DNA of 64,000 nucleotides from Zoogloea sp016790385 (GTDB lineage: Bacteria; Pseudomonadota; Gammaproteobacteria; Burkholderiales; Rhodocyclaceae). The DNA is taken from the NCBI RefSeq assembly GCF_041916735.1, contig NZ_JAYRYY010000001.1. One strand, written 5' to 3'. Shown one piece after another: positions 34,770 through 42,793 of the stretch (positions are counted from its first letter, which is position 1; every line of letters starts with the position of its first letter). Under the pieces are notes generated by a model. It worked only from the letters and a program-made list of their open reading frames with translations, was not told the origin of the DNA and did not search any database. The translations under genes were made by a program, and so were the position numbers.

Positions 34770-36230
34770 ATGAAACGGATCAAGAACTTCATCAACGGCG
34801 AGTTCATCGACGCGGCCGGTGGGCGGCTGTTCGACAAGCGTTCGCCCCTCGACAACCAGGTGATCGCCCAGGTCAGCGAGGCCGGCAGGCCTGAAGTCGA
34901 GGCCGCCGTGGCCGCCGGCCGTGCCGCCCTGGAGGGCGAGTGGGGCCGTATCACCGTCGCCGAAAGGGTGGAGCTGCTCTATGGCGTGGCCAATGAGATC
35001 AACCGTCGCTTCGACGACTTTCTGACCGCCGAAGTGGCCGATACCGGCAAGCCGCGCAGCCTGGCCAGCCACCTGGATATTCCCCGCGGTGCGGCCAACT
35101 TCAAGATCTTCGCCGACGTGGTGAAGAACGTTCCCAGCGAGTTTTTCGAAATGGCCACCCCCGATGGCCGCGGTGCCATCAACTACGCCGTGCGGCGCCC
35201 GGTGGGCGTGGTGGGCGTGGTGTGCCCGTGGAACCTGCCCCTGCTGCTGATGACCTGGAAGGTCGGCCCGGCCCTGGCCTGCGGCAACGTGGTGGTGGTC
35301 AAGCCCTCCGAGGAAACGCCCCAGACGGCAACGCTGCTGGGCGAAGTGATGAACACCGTTGGCATCCCCAAGGGTGTCTACAACGTGGTCCACGGTTTTG
35401 GGCCTGATTCCGCAGGTGAGTTCCTGACCCGTCATCCGGGCGTCAATGCCATCACCTTCACCGGCGAAACCCGCACCGGCGCTGCGATCATGAAAGCCGC
35501 GGCAGACGGAGCGCGGCCGGTGTCGCTGGAGATGGGCGGCAAGAACCCCGCGATTGTCTTCGCGGATGCCGACCTGGATGCCGCGATCGAAGGCACCCTG
35601 CGCTCGTGCTTCGCCAACTGCGGTCAGGTGTGCCTGGGAACGGAACGGGTGTACGTCGAGCGCCCCCTGTTCGAGACCTTTGTGGATCGTCTGAAGAAAG
35701 GTGCGGAAGGCCTGGTGATCGGGCATCCCGACAATCCCGAAACCGGCCTCGGCCCGTTGATCTCCAAAGAGCACCAGGAGAAGGTCCTGGGCTATTACCG
35801 CAAGGCGGTGGAGGAGGGCGCCACGGTGGTGACGGGCGGCGGCGTGCCTGACATGCCGTTGGAGCTGAAAGGCGGTGCCTGGGTGCAGCCCACCATCTGG
35901 ACCGGCCTCGGTGATGAAGCGGCGATCGCCCGGGAGGAGATCTTCGGCCCCTGCACCCTGGTGATGCCCTTCGACAGCGAGGAAGAAGTGGTGCGCCGGG
36001 CCAACAACACCAACTACGGTCTCGCCGCATCGGTGTGGACCAGGGACGTGACCCGCGCCCACCGCGTCGCCGGCCGCCTCGAGGTGGGCCTGGTATGGGT
36101 CAACTCCTGGTTCCTGCGCGACCTGCGTACCCCCTTCGGTGGCGCCAAACAATCGGGCATCGGCCGCGAGGGCGGCGTGCATTCCCTCGAGTTCTACACC
36201 GAGCTCAAGAACATCTGCGTGAAGCTGTGA
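34770..36230 (+). CDS. dmpC: 2-hydroxymuconic semialdehyde dehydrogenase, paralogue 2
   Basis: NAD-dependent enzyme of the oxalocrotonate branch, 486 residues, converting 2-hydroxymuconic semialdehyde to 2-hydroxymuconate. The active-site C288 (NCGQVC) and the base glutamate in LEMGGKN are present. The start is ATG 34770, with GGAAGGAAG upstream; the open frame before it overlaps the GlcG-like gene. It has the same length as the copy at 7372, with many differences in the N-terminal 60 residues. It overlaps dmpD by one base (TGATG), which suggests translational coupling of the two branches of the pathway. Confidence 0.93.
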   Translation: MKRIKNFINGEFIDAAGGRLFDKRSPLDNQVIAQVSEAGRPEVEAAVAAGRAALEGEWGRITVAERVELLYGVANEINRRFDDFLTAEVADTGKPRSLASHLDIPRGAANFKIFADVVKNVPSEFFEMATPDGRGAINYAVRRPVGVVGVVCPWNLPLLLMTWKVGPALACGNVVVVKPSEETPQTATLLGEVMNTVGIPKGVYNVVHGFGPDSAGEFLTRHPGVNAITFTGETRTGAAIMKAAADGARPVSLEMGGKNPAIVFADADLDAAIEGTLRSCFANCGQVCLGTERVYVERPLFETFVDRLKKGAEGLVIGHPDNPETGLGPLISKEHQEKVLGYYRKAVEEGATVVTGGGVPDMPLELKGGAWVQPTIWTGLGDEAAIAREEIFGPCTLVMPFDSEEEVVRRANNTNYGLAASVWTRDVTRAHRVAGRLEVGLVWVNSWFLRDLRTPFGGAKQSGIGREGGVHSLEFYTELKNICVKL

Positions 36231-37090
36231 TGAGCGCCGTTGCGAACACCCCGGAAATCGGCCGCAGTGTGCTTGCGGCGGGCCGGCACACCAATGTCCA
36301 TGACCTGGGCAGCGGTGCGCCGGTGCTGCTGATCCATGGTTCCGGGCCGGGTGTAACCGCCTGGGCCAACTGGCGCCTGGTGATGCCGGCGTTGGCCCAA
36401 TCTTGCCGGGTGATCGCCCCGGACATGGCGGGCTTCGGCTACACCGAGCGCCTGCCCGGTGATGTCCATACCATGGAAGGCTGGGTTGCCCATGCCATTG
36501 GCGTGCTCGACGCCCTGGGCATCGCGCGGACCGACCTGGTGGGCAACTCCTTCGGCGGCGCCATCGCCCTGGCCCTGGCCATCCGTCACCCCGAGCGGGT
36601 GCGCCGCCTGGTGCTGATGGGCAGCGTTGGCGTGCCCTTCGAGATCACCCCGGCGCTGGACGCGGTGTGGGGCTACCAGCCTTCCCTCGAGGCCATGCGC
36701 GGTCTGCTCGACCTCTTTGCCTTCGACCGTGGCCTGGTCAATGACGAACTCGCCCGCCTGCGCTTCGAGGCCAGCATCCGCCCGGGCTTCCAGGCGTCCT
36801 TCGGCGCCATGTTCCCGGCCCCGCGCCAGCGCTGGGTGGATGCCATGACCAGCGCCGAGGCCGACATCCGGGCCCTGCCCAACCAGACCCTGGTGATCCA
36901 CGGCCGGGAGGACAAGGTGATCCCCCTGCAGACCTCCCAGACCCTGGCGAGCTGGATCCCGCGGGCCCAGCTGCATGTGTTTGGTCAGTGCGGGCACTGG
37001 ACGCAGATCGAACACGCGGCGCGCTTTGCCCGCCTGGTGAGCGACTTCCTGGCCGAAGCCGCCGCCGACGAACCCCAACCGCTTTCCTGA
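36230..37090 (+). CDS. dmpD: 2-hydroxymuconic semialdehyde hydrolase
   Basis: Alpha/beta hydrolase, 286 residues, of the hydrolytic branch, releasing formate (from unsubstituted) or acetate (from methylated semialdehyde) plus 2-hydroxypenta-2,4-dienoate. The oxyanion-hole motif is HGSGPGVTAW, the nucleophile is S107 in GNSFGG, and the acid and base are D228 (HGREDKVIPL) and H256 (GHWTQIEH). The ATG at 36230 is used because the earlier open frame lies inside dmpC. Only this cluster has the hydrolase; the partial set at 7372 has none. Confidence 0.93.
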   Translation: MSAVANTPEIGRSVLAAGRHTNVHDLGSGAPVLLIHGSGPGVTAWANWRLVMPALAQSCRVIAPDMAGFGYTERLPGDVHTMEGWVAHAIGVLDALGIARTDLVGNSFGGAIALALAIRHPERVRRLVLMGSVGVPFEITPALDAVWGYQPSLEAMRGLLDLFAFDRGLVNDELARLRFEASIRPGFQASFGAMFPAPRQRWVDAMTSAEADIRALPNQTLVIHGREDKVIPLQTSQTLASWIPRAQLHVFGQCGHWTQIEHAARFARLVSDFLAEAAADEPQPLS

Positions 37091-37099
37091 AGGACCACC

Positions 37100-37882
37100 A
37101 TGGACAAGGCCCTGATCACCCAACTCGGCGATGAGCTCTACGAAGCCCTCGTCAAGCGCGAAACCGTCACGCCCCTGAGCGAGCGCTTCCCGGAAATCAC
37201 CATCGACGACGCCTACCAGATCCAGCAGCAGATGATCGCCCGCCGGCTGGCCGCCGGTGAGCGGGTCGTCGGCAAGAAGATCGGCGTGACCTCCAAGGTG
37301 GTGATGAACATGCTCAACGTGCATCAGCCCGACTTCGGCTGGCTGCTCGACGGCATGGTGTACAACGAAGGCGAGGCCATCCCCGCCAGCACCCTGATCC
37401 AGCCCAAGGCCGAAGGCGAGATCGCCTTCCTGATGAAGAAGGACCTGATGGGCCCCGGCCTTACCGCCGCCGACATTCTGGCTGCCACCGAAGGGGTGAT
37501 GGCCTGCTTCGAGATCGTGGACAGCCGCATCAAGGACTGGAAGATCAAGATCCAGGACACGGTCGCCGACAACGCCTCCTGTGGCGTGCTGGTGCTGGGC
37601 GACCGCATCGTCGATCCGCGCAAGGTGGATCTGGCCACCTGCGGGATGGTGCTGGAGAAGAACGGCGAGATCGTCGGCACCGGCTCGGGCGCCGCCGCCC
37701 TCGGCCACCCCTGCAACGCCATGGCCTGGCTGGCCAACACCCTCGGGCGTCTCGGCATCGGCCTCAAGGCCGGCGACATCGTGCTGTCCGGTTCCCTCGC
37801 TGCGCTGATCCCCGTCACCGCCGGCGACAGCCTGCGGGTGAGCATCGGCGGCATCGGCGGCTGCTCCGTCCGTTTCAGCTGA
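37100..37882 (+). CDS. dmpE: 2-hydroxypenta-2,4-dienoate hydratase, paralogue 2
   Basis: Hydratase, 260 residues, giving 4-hydroxy-2-oxovalerate. The family motifs KKIGVTSKVVMNML, QPKAEGEIAFLM and EIVDSRIKDWKIKIQDTVADN are intact. It has the same length as the copy at 8853 and closely similar core blocks. It starts nine bases after dmpD and ends seven bases before the SDR gene. Confidence 0.94.
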   Translation: MDKALITQLGDELYEALVKRETVTPLSERFPEITIDDAYQIQQQMIARRLAAGERVVGKKIGVTSKVVMNMLNVHQPDFGWLLDGMVYNEGEAIPASTLIQPKAEGEIAFLMKKDLMGPGLTAADILAATEGVMACFEIVDSRIKDWKIKIQDTVADNASCGVLVLGDRIVDPRKVDLATCGMVLEKNGEIVGTGSGAAALGHPCNAMAWLANTLGRLGIGLKAGDIVLSGSLAALIPVTAGDSLRVSIGGIGGCSVRFS

Positions 37883-37889
37883 GGTCGCC

Positions 37890-38684
37890 ATGGATCTCCA
37901 GCTCACCGGCAAGCGCGCCCTCGTCACCGGCTCCACCGCCGGCATCGGTTTTGCCATCGCCTGTGCCCTGGCGGCCGAAGGCGCCCACGTCACCCTCAAT
38001 GGCCGCAGCCGCTCCGGCGTCTCCGCGGCCGTGGTGCGCCTGATTGAAGCGGTGCCCGGCGCCCGGGTCGATGGTGTGGCCGCCGACCTGTCCTCCGCGG
38101 CGGGCTGCGAGGCCCTTACCGCCACCTGCGCCGACGTGGACATCCTGGTCAATAACCTGGGCATCTTCGACCCCCGGCTCTTCGAGGAAATCCAGGACAT
38201 CGAGTGGTTCAACTTCTTCGAGACCAACGTGATGAGCGGGGTGCGCCTGTCCCGTCATTACCTGCCGGCCATGAAGACCCGGGACTGGGGGCGCATCGTC
38301 TTCATCTCCAGTGAGTCGGGGGTGTGCCCGCCGGCCGAGATGGTGCATTACGGCATGAGCAAGTCGGCCCAGCTGTCGGTGGCCCGGGGCATCGCCGAAA
38401 CCTGCGTGGGCTCCGGCGTGACGGTGAACTCCGTGCTGCCCGGCCCGACCCGCACCGAGGGGGTCGGCACCTTCTTCCGGCGCCTGGCGGAAGAGCAGGG
38501 CGTGTCCCTGGAGCAGGCCGAGCAGGATTTCTTCGCCCATGCCCGGCCCACGTCCCTGATCAAGCGCTTCATCGAACCTGCCGAGGTGGCCAGCCTGGTC
38601 GCCTACGTGTGCAGCCCTCTTGCTTCTGCCACCCACGGCGCGGCCCTGCGGGTCGAAGGCGGTGTGGTGCGCAGCATGGTTTAA
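37890..38684 (+). CDS. Short-chain dehydrogenase/reductase inside the meta operon
   Basis: NAD(P)-dependent oxidoreductase, 264 residues, with the Rossmann glycine motif TGSTAGIG (residues 14-21), NNLG in place of the usual NNAG, an active-site serine in FISSESG and the catalytic pair YGMSK. It lies seven bases after dmpE and 30 before dmpF, in the same direction, so it is surely cotranscribed. The standard meta pathway has no step for such an enzyme. It may act on a substituted intermediate or a side product. The substrate cannot be read from the sequence. Confidence 0.88.
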   Translation: MDLQLTGKRALVTGSTAGIGFAIACALAAEGAHVTLNGRSRSGVSAAVVRLIEAVPGARVDGVAADLSSAAGCEALTATCADVDILVNNLGIFDPRLFEEIQDIEWFNFFETNVMSGVRLSRHYLPAMKTRDWGRIVFISSESGVCPPAEMVHYGMSKSAQLSVARGIAETCVGSGVTVNSVLPGPTRTEGVGTFFRRLAEEQGVSLEQAEQDFFAHARPTSLIKRFIEPAEVASLVAYVCSPLASATHGAALRVEGGVVRSMV

Positions 38685-38714
38685 CCCTTCGCGACCTCAT
38701 AAGGAACAACAGCG

Positions 38715-39629
38715 ATGACCCACAAAATCAAATGCGCCCTGATCGGCCCGGGCAACATCGGCACCGACCTGCTGGCCAAGCTGCAGCGTAGCCCGGTGCT
38801 GGAACCGGTGTGGATGGTCGGCATCGACCCGGACTCCGACGGCCTCAAGCGGGCCCGGGAGATGGGCATCAAGACCACCGCCGAGGGCGTGGACGGCCTC
38901 CTGCCCCACGTGCTCGCCGACGGCGTGCAGATCGCCTTCGACGCCACCAGTGCCTACGTGCATGCCGAGAACAGCCGCAAGCTCAATGAATTGGGCGTGC
39001 TGATGATCGACCTCACCCCCGCCGCCATCGGCCCCTTCTGCGTGCCGCCGGTGAACCTCAAGCAGCACGTGGGGCAACGGGAAATGAACGTGAACATGGT
39101 CACCTGTGGTGGTCAGGCCACCATCCCCATGGTCGCCGCCATCTCCCGCGTCCAGCCCGTGAGCTACGGCGAGATCGTCGCCACCGTGTCCAGCAAGAGC
39201 GCCGGCCCCGGCACCCGCAAGAACATCGACGAATTCACCCGCACCACGGCGGGCGCGGTCGAGAAGGTGGGCGGCGCCAAGAAGGGCAAGGCCATCATCA
39301 TCATCAACCCGGCCGAACCCCCGCTGATGATGCGCGACACCGTGCATTGCCTCACCGAAGGCGAACCCCAGCAGGACGCCATCCGCGAATCCATCGCCGA
39401 GATGATCAAGGAAGTGCAGAAGTACGTGCCCGGCTACCGCCTGGTCAATGGCCCGGTGTTCGACGGCAACCGCGTCTCGGTGTACCTGGAAGTCGAGGGC
39501 CTGGGCGACTACCTGCCCAAATACGCCGGCAACCTGGACATCATGACCGCCGCCGCCGCCCGCACCGCCGAGATGTTTGCCGAGGAAATCCTGGCCGGCA
39601 ACCTCAAGCTCGAACCCGTCTCCGCCTAA
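38715..39629 (+). CDS. dmpF: Acetaldehyde dehydrogenase (acylating)
   Basis: CoA-dependent enzyme, 304 residues, oxidising acetaldehyde to acetyl-CoA. It channels its substrate from the DmpG aldolase. The NAD-binding start is CALIGPGNIGTDLL, and the catalytic cysteine is C131 in NMVTCGGQATIP. The C-terminal dimer and DmpG-contact region is present at normal length. It sits ten bases before dmpG, as is usual for this complex. Confidence 0.95.
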   Translation: MTHKIKCALIGPGNIGTDLLAKLQRSPVLEPVWMVGIDPDSDGLKRAREMGIKTTAEGVDGLLPHVLADGVQIAFDATSAYVHAENSRKLNELGVLMIDLTPAAIGPFCVPPVNLKQHVGQREMNVNMVTCGGQATIPMVAAISRVQPVSYGEIVATVSSKSAGPGTRKNIDEFTRTTAGAVEKVGGAKKGKAIIIINPAEPPLMMRDTVHCLTEGEPQQDAIRESIAEMIKEVQKYVPGYRLVNGPVFDGNRVSVYLEVEGLGDYLPKYAGNLDIMTAAAARTAEMFAEEILAGNLKLEPVSA

Positions 39630-39639
39630 GGAAATCGCC

Positions 39640-40671
39640 ATGGAACTCAAAGGCAAGAAGATCCGCGTACATGACATGACCCTGCGGGACGGCATGCACC
39701 CCAAGCGTCACCTCATGTCCCTCGACCAGATGATCAGCATCGCCACCGGGCTCGACGCCGCCGGCGTGCCGCTGATCGAAGTCACCCACGGCGACGGCCT
39801 GGGCGGCAGCTCGGTGAACTACGGCTTTCCGGCCCACACCGACGAGGAATACCTGGGCGCCGTCATCCCGCGCATGAAGCAGGCCAAGGTCTCGGCCCTG
39901 CTGCTGCCCGGCATCGGCACCGTCGATCACCTGCGCATGGCCCGCGACCTGGGGGTGAACACCATCCGCGTCGCCACCCACTGCACCGAGGCCGATGTGT
40001 CCGAACAGCACATCACCCTGGCCAGAAAGCTCGACATGGACACCGTCGGCTTTCTGATGATGAGCCACATGAACAGCCCCGAAGGCCTGGTCAAGCAAGC
40101 CAAGCTGATGGAAGGCTACGGCGCCAACTGCATCTACATCACCGACTCCGCCGGCCACCTGCTGCCCGACGGCGTCAAGGCCCGCCTGGGCGCCGTGCGC
40201 GACGCCCTCAAGCCCGAGACCGAGCTGGGCTTTCATGGCCACCACAACCTGGCCATGGGCGTGGCCAACAGCATCGCCGCCATTGAAGCGGGCGCCGTGC
40301 GCATCGACGCCGCCGCCGCCGGCCTGGGCGCCGGAGCGGGCAACACGCCGATGGAAGTGTTCATCGCCGTGGCCGACCTGATGGGCATCGAGACCGGGGT
40401 GGATGTGGCCAGGATCACCGACGTGGCCGAAGACCTGGTGGTGCCGATCATGGACTTCCCGATCCGCATCGACCGGGACGCGCTGACCCTCGGCTACGCC
40501 GGGGTGTATGGCTCCTTCCTGCTCTTCGCCAAGCGCGCCAGCGCCAAGTACGGCGTGCCGGCCCGGGACATCCTGGTGGAGCTGGGCCGCCGCGGCATGG
40601 TGGGCGGGCAGGAGGACATGATCGAGGACACCGCCATCTCCATGGCCAGGGCCCGGGGGGTACTGGCATGA
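39640..40671 (+). CDS. dmpG: 4-hydroxy-2-oxovalerate aldolase
   Basis: Divalent-metal aldolase, 343 residues, splitting 4-hydroxy-2-oxovalerate into pyruvate and acetaldehyde. The metal and catalytic segments HDMTLRDGMHPKRH (start of the barrel) and GFHGHHNLAMGVANS are intact, and the C-terminal DmpF-binding region is present. ATG 39640 gives the standard N-terminus. It overlaps dmpH by four bases (ATGA). Confidence 0.95.
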   Translation: MELKGKKIRVHDMTLRDGMHPKRHLMSLDQMISIATGLDAAGVPLIEVTHGDGLGGSSVNYGFPAHTDEEYLGAVIPRMKQAKVSALLLPGIGTVDHLRMARDLGVNTIRVATHCTEADVSEQHITLARKLDMDTVGFLMMSHMNSPEGLVKQAKLMEGYGANCIYITDSAGHLLPDGVKARLGAVRDALKPETELGFHGHHNLAMGVANSIAAIEAGAVRIDAAAAGLGAGAGNTPMEVFIAVADLMGIETGVDVARITDVAEDLVVPIMDFPIRIDRDALTLGYAGVYGSFLLFAKRASAKYGVPARDILVELGRRGMVGGQEDMIEDTAISMARARGVLA

Positions 40672-41456
40672 AACTCGATCAAGCCACCATCGCCCGGCTC
40701 GCCGAGCACCTGGAGACCTGCGAGCTCGAAGCGCGGGACACCCTGAAGATCACCGACGAGTTTCCCGACATGGACTGGGAGGACGCCTACGCCATCCAGG
40801 ACACCATCAAGGCCAGGAAGCTCGCACGGGGTACCCGCATCGTCGGCCTCAAGGCCGGGCTGACCTCCTACGCCAAGATGAAACAGATGGGCGTGGACAC
40901 CCCTTGTTTCGGCTTCATCACCGACTACGGCTCGGTGCCGGACGGTGGTGAGGTGAAGGTATCGGAACTCATCCATCCCAAGATCGAGCCCGAGATCGCC
41001 TTTGTCATGAAACGCGCCCTCAAGGGCCCGGGCTGCCATATCGGTGCGGTGCTGGCGGCCACCGATTTCGTGATTCCCGGCATGGAGGTCATCGATTCCC
41101 GCTACCGCGACTTCAAGTTCGATCTGAAGAGCGTGATCGCCGACAACACCTCCTCAGCCCGCTTCGTGATCGGCGGGCAGCCTTTGCCGGTGAGCGAGGT
41201 GGACCTGCGCACGGTGGGCATCGTGATGGAAAAGAACGGTGAGCCGGTGGCCTTTGGGGCCGGCGCCGCGGTGCTGGGCCACCCGGCGGCAGCCATCGCC
41301 ATGCTGGCCAACCATCTTGGCGCCCGGGGCGAGGAGATTCCCGCCGGGGCGCTGATCCTGTCCGGTGGCATCACCGAGGCCGTGGCGGTGGCGCCCGGCG
41401 ACGCCATCACCTTGCGCGTCCAGGGGATGGGGTCCGTGTCCATCCGCTTCAACTGA
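40668..41456 (+). CDS. dmpH: 4-oxalocrotonate decarboxylase, paralogue 2
   Basis: Magnesium-dependent decarboxylase, 262 residues, forming 2-hydroxypenta-2,4-dienoate for the hydratase. The motifs VGLKAGLTSYAKMKQMGVD, HPKIEPEIAFVM and EVIDSRYRDFKFDLKSVIADN are intact. It has the same length as the copy at 9656. It is translationally coupled to dmpG and lies 16 bases before the tautomerase. Confidence 0.94.
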   Translation: MKLDQATIARLAEHLETCELEARDTLKITDEFPDMDWEDAYAIQDTIKARKLARGTRIVGLKAGLTSYAKMKQMGVDTPCFGFITDYGSVPDGGEVKVSELIHPKIEPEIAFVMKRALKGPGCHIGAVLAATDFVIPGMEVIDSRYRDFKFDLKSVIADNTSSARFVIGGQPLPVSEVDLRTVGIVMEKNGEPVAFGAGAAVLGHPAAAIAMLANHLGARGEEIPAGALILSGGITEAVAVAPGDAITLRVQGMGSVSIRFN

Positions 41457-41472
41457 TTCCAGGGAGAAAAAA

Positions 41473-41664
41473 ATGCCATTTGCGCAGATCTACATGATTG
41501 AAGGACGTACCGAGGAACAGAAACGGGCGGTGATCGAGAAGGTGACCCAGGCCCTGCACGAAGCCGTGGGCGCCCCGAAGGAGAACGTCCGGGTGTGGAT
41601 TCACGACGTGCCCAAGGAGAACTGGGGTATCGCCGGGGTCAGCGCCAAAGACCTCGGGCGCTAG
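41473..41664 (+). CDS. dmpI: 4-oxalocrotonate tautomerase
   Basis: Hexameric tautomerase of 63 residues, ketonising 2-hydroxymuconate to 2-oxohex-3-enedioate. After removal of methionine the chain begins with the catalytic proline (PFAQIYMIEGR), and counted from it R11 and R39 match the 4-OT active site. Position 50 is tryptophan where Pseudomonas 4-OT has phenylalanine. It is the last gene of the lower meta operon, with an AGGGAG ribosome site. A GC-rich hairpin follows at 41691. Confidence 0.93.
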   Translation: MPFAQIYMIEGRTEEQKRAVIEKVTQALHEAVGAPKENVRVWIHDVPKENWGIAGVSAKDLGR

Positions 41665-41690
41665 ACACCCCGCTCGTTCAATGACGCCTG

Positions 41691-41709
41691 GGGGCGGGTT
41701 GTCCGCCCC
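41691..41709 (+). terminator. Hairpin after dmpI
   Basis: GGGGCGG pairs with CCGCCCC around GTTGT, followed by TCATCAACTCC. The weak T content means that partial read-through into the membrane cluster is plausible. Confidence 0.5.
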
Positions 41710-41783
41710 TCATCAACTCCGGGCCTGTGCCGCGGAGGAGGGCGTTCTTGCGCCAAAAAAACATAAGAACTGGAGGAGACCCA

Positions 41784-42785
41784 GTGAAAAAGAGATCCAT
41801 GTGCAGCGCCCTGGGCGCGGCATTTGTCGCGGCCGGAGGGCTGCTGCTTGCGGGGTGCACGGCCCAGGCCGATCTTTCGGCGGTGGCGGCCGAGGCCGCC
41901 CGCCCCGTGCAGCGGTATGACACCACCCAGGCTTTGGCGAGCAACGGCAAGGTTGTCGTGGCCGGCACCCAGAGCGGTGCGGTGCTGGTGTCCGCCGACA
42001 ACGGCCGTAGCTGGAAGCGAGAGATGCTGGGGGGAAGTTCCCTGATCGGCATCGCCGCCTGCCCGGACGGTCGCTTCATCGCCGTCGACTTCTTCCGCAA
42101 GGTCTGGAGCAGCGATGCCGCGGGTTCGGCCTGGAAGTCGGTTTCGATCGAGAAGCCGCGCACCCCCCTGACCATCAGCTGCGATGCCAAGGGCCGATGG
42201 TGGGTGGCGGGTACCGGCGCCACCCTGAGCATGAGCGCCGATGGGGGGGCCAACTGGACGGTGACGGATCTGGCCGAGGATGCCCAGCTCACCGGAATCC
42301 AGATGGTGGATGACACCCTGGGGTACGCCACCGGCGAATTCGGCGTGATCGCCCAGACCAAGGATGGGGGCGCCAGCTGGACGCGCCTGTCGCCGCTGCC
42401 GGACGAGTTCTACCCCTACGCCACATTGTTTGTGAGCGGCGCCCGGGGCTGGGCCAGCGGGATTGCCGGGCAGATCCTGCACACCACCGACGGTGGCCAG
42501 ACCTGGACCCGCCAGACCAACGCCAGCCGCGCACCCCTTTACCGCTTGTTCCTGCATGAAGGGGTACCCCACGGCGTTGGAGCCGGTGGTGTCGTGGCGC
42601 GCCTGGAGGGCGACACTTGGCGCAACCTGCCCTATCCGGATGCGGCACCGGTGTTTCTCGGCGCGGCCGTATCCCTGCCCGAACAGCACGCCATCATCGT
42701 TGGCGGCCCTGGTGGCCTCCTGCGCGTGATCGGCACCCAGGCCGCCCAGGCTTCCTCCGCATCACCGGCCCTTGCGGCCCACTGA
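41784..42785 (+). CDS. YCF48/BNR-repeat lipoprotein
   Basis: Exported protein of 333 residues with a lipobox (GGLLLAGC) about 24 residues in. A repeated blade pattern follows (SADNGRSWKRE, SADGGANWTV, TKDGGASWTRL, TTDGGQTWTRQ), that is, Asp-box/BNR repeats of a beta-propeller as in YCF48/HCF136 proteins. The start is GTG 41784, with GGAGGAG upstream. It precedes the RND pump by eight bases. Such propellers often accompany RND, DUF1302 and DUF1329 genes in clusters for hydrophobic substrates. It may act as a periplasmic scaffold or chaperone for the pump. Confidence 0.85.
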   Translation: MKKRSMCSALGAAFVAAGGLLLAGCTAQADLSAVAAEAARPVQRYDTTQALASNGKVVVAGTQSGAVLVSADNGRSWKREMLGGSSLIGIAACPDGRFIAVDFFRKVWSSDAAGSAWKSVSIEKPRTPLTISCDAKGRWWVAGTGATLSMSADGGANWTVTDLAEDAQLTGIQMVDDTLGYATGEFGVIAQTKDGGASWTRLSPLPDEFYPYATLFVSGARGWASGIAGQILHTTDGGQTWTRQTNASRAPLYRLFLHEGVPHGVGAGGVVARLEGDTWRNLPYPDAAPVFLGAAVSLPEQHAIIVGGPGGLLRVIGTQAAQASSASPALAAH

Positions 42786-42793
42786 GACGCATC

